6,272 nt of DNA from Mycoplasmatota bacterium. GTDB lineage: Bacteria > Bacillota_I > Bacilli_A > Izemoplasmatales > Izemoplasmataceae. The notes beneath the pieces are model-generated. The model was not told where the DNA came from, did not search any database, and was given only the letters and a program-made list of their open reading frames with translations. The stretch's first letter is position 1; each line of letters starts with the position of its first letter. Positions 1 through 5,644 of the stretch are shown here, piece after piece. A program made the translations under genes and the position numbers. Location: positions 1-6,272 of the forward strand of contig DAOVWR010000072.1 in assembly GCA_030636545.1 (NCBI GenBank), given 5' to 3'.

Positions 1-58
1 GAAAAGATTCGATAATTCCCTCGAATTCTTTTAAGTTAATTTCTCTTGGATTATTCAT
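1..58 (-). CDS. 5' end of an unidentified fourth FDH-operon gene (cut by window edge)
   Basis: An ATG at 58-56 opens a frame that stays open to the window edge, giving 19 residues beginning MNNPREINLKEF. A good SD (67-73) lies 8 nt upstream, and the start is 5 nt after the TGA stop of mobA-fdhD, so this is a real gene translated from the same mRNA. The fragment is polar and carries no signal peptide, metal motif or nucleotide-binding motif. Its identity is not recognisable. From context it could be another molybdopterin-cofactor gene, a formate transporter, or the small NuoE-like [2Fe-2S] subunit that the FDH seems to lack. The helical, acidic stretch at residues 8-19 would suit the N-terminus of a NuoE-like protein, but this is only a guess. 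Confidence 0.7.
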   Translation of the reverse strand, partial: MNNPREINLKEFEGIIESF

Positions 59-63
59 AATCA

Positions 64-1416
64 TCACTCCTTTATAATTCTATCTTGATGAGTATAGATG
101 TTTAATTTATTTCCTCTAGCGAATCCGATAACTGTTACTCCTAATTTACTAGCTAGTTTAACAGCAAGTGAAGTAGGTGCACTTCTAGATACTATCAAAC
201 TGATATTCATTAAAGCTGCTTTTAGTAAAATATCTGAGGATATTCTACCACTAGTTACTAGGTAGACATCATCTCTTTTGATACTGTTCTTGAGTAGATA
301 TCCAATTACTTTATCAACTGCATTATGTCTTCCGATATCCTCGAATAACATCTTGTTATAGCCGTAAAGTAGTTCGACACTATGAACTCCTCCTGTTTCC
401 TTGAACAAAATTGATTCTTTATTAAATACTGCAACTTCTTCTAGGATATTACTTAATACAAATGTTTGTTTCTTAGGAACGACAGGTAAATCTTTATCTT
501 CAATCTTAACTAATTTTGTATTTCCACAAGCTGTTGACATAATGTTTAGTCTTTGTGAATTGTTTGTCTCGATTTTATGATCTAGAGCAATATCGCATCT
601 ATGATCTTCAACATTAAGCTTAAAATCCTTGATTTCATCAACATCTTTTATTACAAACTCACTATGTAAATATCCTAGTATTAAGAATTCAATATTATCA
701 GGTGTCATCATCATTGTTGAATAATGATTACCATTGATGTATAGAGACAATGGATATTCTGTTATTACTTTATCTTTAACATGAAAAACTTCAGAGTTAA
801 TTACTTTTTTGACATCCATATTTTGATAATTTGACGTTTCACTTAAATTATCATCAAGTAGATCAGATTCATTATTTATGTTCTTAAACATATCCATTTC
901 TTGTTGGTAATAACTAACTTTCTGTTCATTTATGAAATGAGTATTTAGCTTCTTGACCAGTCTCTGAAAACCGTAGTTTTTATCTTCTAAAAACGATTCT
1001 ATTTTTCCGATGATATCTTTGCTGTAAATTGCATTAAAAGGTTCAATATAGTTGTTATATTTTGCCACATATGCATCGTGCCCTTTGGTTAAACTTACTA
1101 AAAAATTAATAAATTCAAAATTAATAAAAGCCATATCACAGGCAATACAATAATTATATCTATTACTAGAATGAACAAGTCCAGCATGAAGTCCGATTAT
1201 CGGTGTATTACCAACTAGTATATCACTCACTACTTTAACATTAAGTCCTTTATAATGATTAGGATTGTTGCTTACTACAATTACTTCTTTAAAGATAGTT
1301 GATAATTCTTTGATTTGTCTATGAACCAAGAATTCATTTTCAATTTTAATGAATTCTTTATTATATTTCATTCTTGAGGAATTACCTCCTGCTAAAATGA
1401 TTGCTGAGACATTCAT
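64..1416 (-). CDS. mobA-fdhD: MobA-FdhD fusion: molybdenum cofactor guanylyltransferase + FDH sulfurtransferase
   Basis: A 450-residue cytoplasmic protein with two complete domains. Residues 1-186 are MobA, which transfers GMP from GTP to Mo-molybdopterin to make MGD. They show the nucleotide loop LAGGNSSRM (8-16) with K20, D65, the metal-binding CDM (93-95), EPFNAIY (125-131) and the family-end motif FKNINNESDL (177-186). After a short polar linker, residues about 200-450 are FdhD, which passes sulfur from a cysteine desulfurase to the FDH cofactor. They show TPDNIEFLILGYLHSE, the sulfur-carrying Cys loop STACGNT with C297, TGGVHS (341-346), EDIGRHNAVDKV (359-370) and TSGR (388-391). The usual CxxC loop is reduced to one cysteine: position 300 is Thr. 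The MobA loop reads RMKYNK where RMGxDK is usual. There is no SD before M200, so FdhD is not made separately. The start is 2 nt after the fdhA stop with only a weak SD, suggesting translational coupling. The alternative M16 would delete the LAGG loop. Confidence 0.93.
   Translation of the reverse strand: MNVSAIILAGGNSSRMKYNKEFIKIENEFLVHRQIKELSTIFKEVIVVSNNPNHYKGLNVKVVSDILVGNTPIIGLHAGLVHSSNRYNYCIACDMAFINFEFINFLVSLTKGHDAYVAKYNNYIEPFNAIYSKDIIGKIESFLEDKNYGFQRLVKKLNTHFINEQKVSYYQQEMDMFKNINNESDLLDDNLSETSNYQNMDVKKVINSEVFHVKDKVITEYPLSLYINGNHYSTMMMTPDNIEFLILGYLHSEFVIKDVDEIKDFKLNVEDHRCDIALDHKIETNNSQRLNIMSTACGNTKLVKIEDKDLPVVPKKQTFVLSNILEEVAVFNKESILFKETGGVHSVELLYGYNKMLFEDIGRHNAVDKVIGYLLKNSIKRDDVYLVTSGRISSDILLKAALMNISLIVSRSAPTSLAVKLASKLGVTVIGFARGNKLNIYTHQDRIIKE
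67..73 (-). promoter_or_regulatory. Shine-Dalgarno site of the partial downstream gene
   Basis: The minus strand reads AAAGGAG followed by TGA, 8 nt before the ATG at 58. The site overlaps the last codons of mobA-fdhD, and the TGA stop of that gene (66-64) falls between the SD and the new start. Ribosomes finishing mobA-fdhD would therefore be placed for immediate reinitiation. This site is what supports calling the 19-codon fragment a gene. Confidence 0.8.
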
Positions 1417-1418
1417 TG

Positions 1419-4103
1419 TTAGATTTTCTCTACAATTTCACATGCAGCAACTTTAAGCTCAGGAATATCACATGTTGCATCTAGTACAGTATTAGTTAAC
1501 ATGTTAGCCCCATCAGCAAAGTGGAACGGCATAAAGACAGTGTAGTCTCCAATCTTATCAGTTATATGAACTTCCGCCGTTGTTTCACCACGGCGTGATT
1601 TAACGATAACTTCTTGCATATCACTTAAATCATATTTATCGGCAGTACGTTGATTAATTTCAATAAAGTTAACCGGAACTATTTCATTAATTTCATCATT
1701 TTTACCAGTCATTGTTTTAGTATGGAAATGGTATAATACACGACCAGTTGTTAGTGTTAATGGGTATTCATCATCTGGTAATTCTTTTGCTCCAAAGTAA
1801 TCTACTGGAGTAAATAGTCCTTTACCTCTACTAAATTTATCTTTATGTAGATACTTTGTACCAAGATGATCTTTTCCAAATACTGGCCATTGTAATCCAA
1901 CTTCATCAATTCTATCAAAATCAACTCCAGAATAAATTGGAGTTACACTCGCAATTTCATCCATTATTTCAGATGGATGATTGAAGTGTTGAGGATAGCC
2001 TAGTAATGTCATGATTTCTTGGAGGATAATCCAATCTGGCTTACTATCTCCAATTGGTTCTATTGCTTTTCTAACACGTTGAATACGTCTTTCTGTATTA
2101 GTGAATGTTCCATCTTTTTCAGCGTAAGTAGAAGCTGGAAGAACGACGTCTGCATATTCTGCAGTTTCAGTTAAGAAGATATCTTGAACAACTAAGAAAT
2201 CAATTCTTTCCATTGCTTCCCTAACATGGGTAATATCAGGATCACTTACGATTGGGTTTTCACCCATAACGTATAAGAACTTAATTAAATTATTATAAGC
2301 ACCATTAGTAATGTGAGGTAAACTTAGTCCCACTTTATCACTTAATTTTGCGTTCCATGCCTTTTCAAACTTGGCATGAATTTCAGGAATATGGACTTTT
2401 TGATAACCTGGATAAACATTAGGTAAGCCACCAACATCACAAGCACCTTGAACATTGTTTTGTCCACGTAAAGGATTTATACCTGTTGATTCTTTACCAA
2501 CATTACCGCACATCATCGCAAGATTTGCGATACTCTTAACATGGTTAGTACCATTAGAATGTTGTGTTACACCCATTGCGTAGTAAATTCCTGCTCTTTC
2601 TCCAGCAGCGTAAACACGTGCTGCGTCAACAATACCTTCAGGTGTACATCCACAAATTTCAGCACAACGTTCAGGTGAGTATTCTTTAATGATTTTTATG
2701 AATTCATCATAACCTTCAGTACGATTTTCAATGAACTCTTTATCATATAGTTTTTCATTATATATTACATTCATCATTCCGTTTAATAAAGCAACGTTTG
2801 TCCCTGGTTTGATTTGAACAAATACTTCAGCTTCATCAGCTAACTCTATTCTTCTAGGTTCCGCAACAATAATCTTTGCACCTTTTTTCTTAGCTTGTCT
2901 CATGAAATTACCAATAACTGGATGTGTTTCAGTTGTATTAGAACCGATTACAAAGATAACATCATGATTTTTTACTTCAGCAATACTATTTGTCATTGCT
3001 CCACTACCTAAAGTAGTAGCAAGACCAGCAACAGTAGAAGCATGACAAAGTCTAGCACAATGATCGACATTGTTAGTACCGATTACCGCTCTAATAAATT
3101 TTTGGAATAAATAGTTTTCTTCATTTGTACATTTAGCACTAGCAAGTCCTGCGAAAGCACTTGGTCCAAATGCTTTTTTAGTTTCATTAATTTTATTAAC
3201 AATAACTTCATAAGCTTCTTCCCAAGAAGCTTCATGGAAGACACCGTCTTTTTTGATTAGTGGTGTTTTTAAACGATCTGGATGATTGATATATCTAAAA
3301 GCAAACTTTCCTTTTACACAAAGTAATCCATCGTTTGGTGTTATATCTAGGGGATTTATTCTAACTACTGTATCTCCTTTAAGAACAACATCAAATTGAC
3401 AACCTACTCCACAATAAGGACAAGTTGTTCTAACTTTTCTAGTATCTTTCATTCTAAATTTCTCACGGCTCTTTTCAACGATTGCACCAGTTGGACAAAC
3501 ACTTACACAGTTTCCACAACTAACACAAGTCGAATAATCCATTCCTTCATTGAAAGCAAATGATACATAAGTATCTTTTCCTCTTTCGTTAAAACTTAAT
3601 GCACCAACACCAACTAGTTGATCACAGACATTAACGCATTTACCACATAAAATACATTTACTTGGATCTAAGTAAAAGAATTTATTTGAATCATCGATCT
3701 CAAAGTCTCTAACTTTGATATCGTAATCTTTTTCACTAGGACAGTCATAATAATACATATAGTCTTGTAGTTTACAGTCTCCATCAACATCACATACAAC
3801 GCAGTCATTTGGATGACTTGCCCAAGTAAGTTTTAAAACTTCTTGTCTAGCTTCAATAACTACATCACTTTTTGTTTGAATTTCAACACCTTCTGTCGGC
3901 ATTAAAGTACAAGATGTCATTAATTTGTCGGCATTACTTGCTTCAACTAAACACATACGACATGCTGCTTCAGCAGTAAATCTTTCATCATGACAAAATG
4001 TTGGAATAAAGATGTCATTCTTTTTACATACATCTAATACTGTTTCATTTTCTTTAGCAGAATATTCAACACCATCAATTTTAAATTTAATTAATTTTTC
4101 CAT
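1419..4103 (-). CDS. fdhA: Formate dehydrogenase catalytic (alpha) subunit, NuoG-like N-terminus, Cys-type
   Basis: An 894-residue cytoplasmic molybdo- or tungsto-enzyme that interconverts formate and CO2. In order: a [2Fe-2S] ferredoxin domain (C37, C48, C51, C65); the His-Cys3 [4Fe-4S] motif of NuoG (H97, C101, C104, C110); a two-cluster ferredoxin module (C150/153/156/160 and C193/196/199/203); the [4Fe-4S] of the molybdopterin oxidoreductase family (C228, C231, C235, C262); the bis-MGD domains; and the C-terminal molydopterin dinucleotide-binding domain (about 775-892). The active-site stretch NNVDHCARLCHAS aligns with E. coli FdhF NNVDCCARVUHGP, so C353 replaces selenocysteine and H354 is the conserved active-site histidine. 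Codon 353 is TGT (3047-3045). This FDH match favours formate dehydrogenase over nitrate reductase. The length and architecture resemble Moorella-type NAD(P)-dependent FdhA. There is no Tat signal. ATG at 4103 is 2 nt after the nuoF-like stop, with GGAG (4116-4113) 9 nt upstream. Mo versus W cannot be told. Confidence 0.96.
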   Translation of the reverse strand: MEKLIKFKIDGVEYSAKENETVLDVCKKNDIFIPTFCHDERFTAEAACRMCLVEASNADKLMTSCTLMPTEGVEIQTKSDVVIEARQEVLKLTWASHPNDCVVCDVDGDCKLQDYMYYYDCPSEKDYDIKVRDFEIDDSNKFFYLDPSKCILCGKCVNVCDQLVGVGALSFNERGKDTYVSFAFNEGMDYSTCVSCGNCVSVCPTGAIVEKSREKFRMKDTRKVRTTCPYCGVGCQFDVVLKGDTVVRINPLDITPNDGLLCVKGKFAFRYINHPDRLKTPLIKKDGVFHEASWEEAYEVIVNKINETKKAFGPSAFAGLASAKCTNEENYLFQKFIRAVIGTNNVDHCARLCHASTVAGLATTLGSGAMTNSIAEVKNHDVIFVIGSNTTETHPVIGNFMRQAKKKGAKIIVAEPRRIELADEAEVFVQIKPGTNVALLNGMMNVIYNEKLYDKEFIENRTEGYDEFIKIIKEYSPERCAEICGCTPEGIVDAARVYAAGERAGIYYAMGVTQHSNGTNHVKSIANLAMMCGNVGKESTGINPLRGQNNVQGACDVGGLPNVYPGYQKVHIPEIHAKFEKAWNAKLSDKVGLSLPHITNGAYNNLIKFLYVMGENPIVSDPDITHVREAMERIDFLVVQDIFLTETAEYADVVLPASTYAEKDGTFTNTERRIQRVRKAIEPIGDSKPDWIILQEIMTLLGYPQHFNHPSEIMDEIASVTPIYSGVDFDRIDEVGLQWPVFGKDHLGTKYLHKDKFSRGKGLFTPVDYFGAKELPDDEYPLTLTTGRVLYHFHTKTMTGKNDEINEIVPVNFIEINQRTADKYDLSDMQEVIVKSRRGETTAEVHITDKIGDYTVFMPFHFADGANMLTNTVLDATCDIPELKVAACEIVEKI

Positions 4104-4105
4104 CT

Positions 4106-5485
4106 TTATTCACTCCCTTCATTAATGAGCATTTCACAAACACCAGTGTTACATGTTTTATGCTCAATATGATCAACAAATTCATCATAGAAATGTTCTA
4201 AGGCAGAATAAATTGGAGCTGGGGCAGCTTGCCCAAGTCCACATAAGGAAGTAGTAGAAACCATTCTTGATAAGTGTTTTAATTTTTCTAGTTCTTCCAT
4301 TGATGATTTACCTTTAGTAATATCATCTAGCATATTATATAAAATAGTAGTTCCTTCTCGACAAGGAGTACATTTTCCACAACTCTCTTCAGCATTAAAT
4401 TCCATAAAATGTTTGATTGTATCAAGTACACAGTTAGTTTGATCAGCAATGATGATTCCACCACTACCCATAATTGAACCTAACTTAACAAGACTATCAA
4501 AATCAATTATCTCATCTAGATGATTTTCTGTTAGAATACCACCACTAGGTCCACCGGTATATGCTGCTTTAAAGGTGCTTCCTTCTTGCATTCCTCCACC
4601 GATATTGGATATCACTTCACGAAGAGATATCCCAAAAGGTACTTCAAAAATACCATTATTTTTAGTTTTTCCTGATAAGGAGAATACTTTAGTTCCTGTT
4701 GATTCTTTTGTTCCGATTTTACTGTACCACTCACCACCATTAAGAATAATGGCACTAAGATTGGCAATTGTTTCGACGTTATTAATTATTGTTGGATCAT
4801 TAAATAAACCTGTTTCCGCAGGGAATGGTGGTTTATTTCTACTTAATCCTCTTTTACCTTCAATTGATTCCATTAGTGATGTTTCTTCACCACAAATAAA
4901 CGCGCCAGCTCCAAGTCTTATTTCAATATTAAAACTAAACTCAGTTTCAAAAATATTATCACCTAAAATACCTAAGCTAGTTGCATCATCGATTGCTTTT
5001 TGAAGTCTTTTGGCAGCTAGAGGATATTCTGCTCGAACATAAATATATCCTTTTGATGCGCCAATTGCGTAAGCTGCAATCATCATTCCTTCGATATTAT
5101 TATGAGGATCTCCTTCTAAAATATGACGATCCATAAATGTCCCAGGTTCACCTTCATCAGCATTACAAATTACATACTTTTGCTTAGCTTCATAGCCAAG
5201 TGCAAACTTCCATTTTAAGCCTGTTGGAAAACCTACTCCCCCGCGTCCTCTTAATTTAGAAGTTATTACTTCGTTAATAACTTCCTCTTGAGCCATTTTT
5301 AAGGCTTTAAAAATAGCGAAGTATCCATCCATTGCGATATATTCAACAATACTTTCTGGATTAATCACCTGATAGTTTTTTAAGACAATACGTCTTTCTA
5401 AAGGATGAATATTTTCTGGAGTATTAAAAAGCGGATTACTATTTAAATAATCATTTTTAATCTTCTCTAATTGTTTTTGATTCAT
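4106..5485 (-). CDS. nuoF: NuoF/HydB-like NAD(H)- and FMN-binding subunit of formate dehydrogenase
   Basis: A 459-residue electron-transfer flavoprotein that passes electrons between NAD(P)(H) and the FDH Fe-S chain. It shows the glycine-rich GRGGVGFPTGLKW (80-92), CNADEGEPGTF (107-117), GAGAFICGEETSL (192-204) and the [4Fe-4S] ligands C369, C372, C375 and C415 (N3-type cluster). The start is set at the ATG at 5485-5483, because a perfect AAGGAGG lies 6 nt upstream. An in-frame ATG at 5515 would add 10 residues but has no SD. It lacks the N-terminal thioredoxin-like [2Fe-2S] domain and the C-terminal double [4Fe-4S] ferredoxin found in HydB-type homologues. It stops just after a CNTGVC segment (445-450) that resembles the linker leading to that ferredoxin in HydB. 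It is first in the operon and is followed 2 nt later by the catalytic subunit. With no other complex I genes nearby, it belongs to FDH and not to respiratory complex I; fdhB would be an equally suitable name. Confidence 0.93.
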   Translation of the reverse strand: MNQKQLEKIKNDYLNSNPLFNTPENIHPLERRIVLKNYQVINPESIVEYIAMDGYFAIFKALKMAQEEVINEVITSKLRGRGGVGFPTGLKWKFALGYEAKQKYVICNADEGEPGTFMDRHILEGDPHNNIEGMMIAAYAIGASKGYIYVRAEYPLAAKRLQKAIDDATSLGILGDNIFETEFSFNIEIRLGAGAFICGEETSLMESIEGKRGLSRNKPPFPAETGLFNDPTIINNVETIANLSAIILNGGEWYSKIGTKESTGTKVFSLSGKTKNNGIFEVPFGISLREVISNIGGGMQEGSTFKAAYTGGPSGGILTENHLDEIIDFDSLVKLGSIMGSGGIIIADQTNCVLDTIKHFMEFNAEESCGKCTPCREGTTILYNMLDDITKGKSSMEELEKLKHLSRMVSTTSLCGLGQAAPAPIYSALEHFYDEFVDHIEHKTCNTGVCEMLINEGSE

Positions 5486-5491
5486 AAGTAG

Positions 5492-5498
5492 CCTCCTT
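5492..5498 (-). promoter_or_regulatory. Shine-Dalgarno site that fixes the nuoF-like start
   Basis: The minus strand reads AAGGAGG, a full match to the anti-SD, 6 nt before the ATG at 5485. It lies downstream of the in-frame ATG at 5515, so it decides in favour of the shorter, 459-residue product. It is the strongest ribosome-binding site in the window, as expected for the first gene of the operon. Confidence 0.9.
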
Positions 5499-5538
5499 GC
5501 GTTTATTAAATACATGTAAGCGAATACAATTTATATTA

Positions 5539-5547
5539 ATTATATCA
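5539..5547 (-). promoter_or_regulatory. Extended -10 promoter of the FDH operon
   Basis: The minus strand reads TGATATAAT, a perfect extended -10 (TG-N-TATAAT). No good -35 is found about 17 bp upstream, where the sequence is TAACTA, as is common for extended -10 promoters. Transcription would start near 5530-5533, giving a leader of about 45 nt before the ATG at 5485. The element lies just downstream of the ABC-gene terminator, which fits an independent FDH transcript. The bases TTGTGA overlapping its upstream edge look like half of a Rex-type operator. No second promoter was seen inside the operon. Confidence 0.72.
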
Positions 5548-5598
5548 CAATCTAAATCGATTAGTTAGAAAACTAGGGAAATTATAATTAAACCTAAT

Positions 5599-5633
5599 AA
5601 AAAAAAGATAGCCAACAATTATGACTATCTTTT
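5599..5633 (-). terminator. Rho-independent terminator after the ABC transporter gene
   Basis: In minus-strand RNA, GAUAGUCA (5629-5622) pairs with UGGCUAUC (5614-5607) to form an 8-bp stem with one G-U wobble, closing a 7-nt loop. The stem is extended by AAAA/UUUU pairing and followed by a run of eight U (5606-5599). It lies 11 nt after the ABC gene's stop codon and ahead of the FDH promoter, so it separates the two transcription units. On the plus strand the wobble becomes a C-A mismatch and the U run is only four long, so minus-strand termination is the intended direction. Confidence 0.88.
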
Positions 5634-5644
5634 CTAACTATTTC

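Noticed and set aside
1369..1390. Internal start at M16 of mobA-fdhD with AGGAGG (1390-1385) upstream
   Set aside because: The SD-like bases are simply the Ala-Gly-Gly codons of the LAGG loop; starting at M16 would remove the nucleotide-binding loop, and the 12-nt spacing is long.
3045..3047. Selenocysteine insertion in FdhA
   Set aside because: The active-site codon is TGT, not TGA, and no in-frame TGA occurs in the gene, so a SECIS element is neither needed nor sought.
4575..5003. 142-codon open frame on the plus strand
   Set aside because: It is fully antisense to the conserved nuoF-like gene, its product resembles no family I know, and it has the low-complexity look of a shadow frame. 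The opposite strand carries clear family motifs throughout.
4106..5485. Respiratory complex I subunit NuoF
   Set aside because: The gene is co-transcribed with a formate dehydrogenase and its maturation factor, and no other complex I subunits are present; the NuoF fold is shared by NAD-linked FDH and hydrogenases.
5486..5515. ATG at 5515 as the start of the nuoF-like gene
   Set aside because: It has no SD. The perfect AAGGAGG at 5498-5492 lies downstream of it and serves the ATG at 5485; the extra ten residues would be translated SD sequence.
5549..5565. Imperfect palindrome CTAAATCGATTAG upstream of the -10
   Set aside because: It is symmetric only if one extra A is ignored, it is short and AT-rich, and such matches are expected by chance here.
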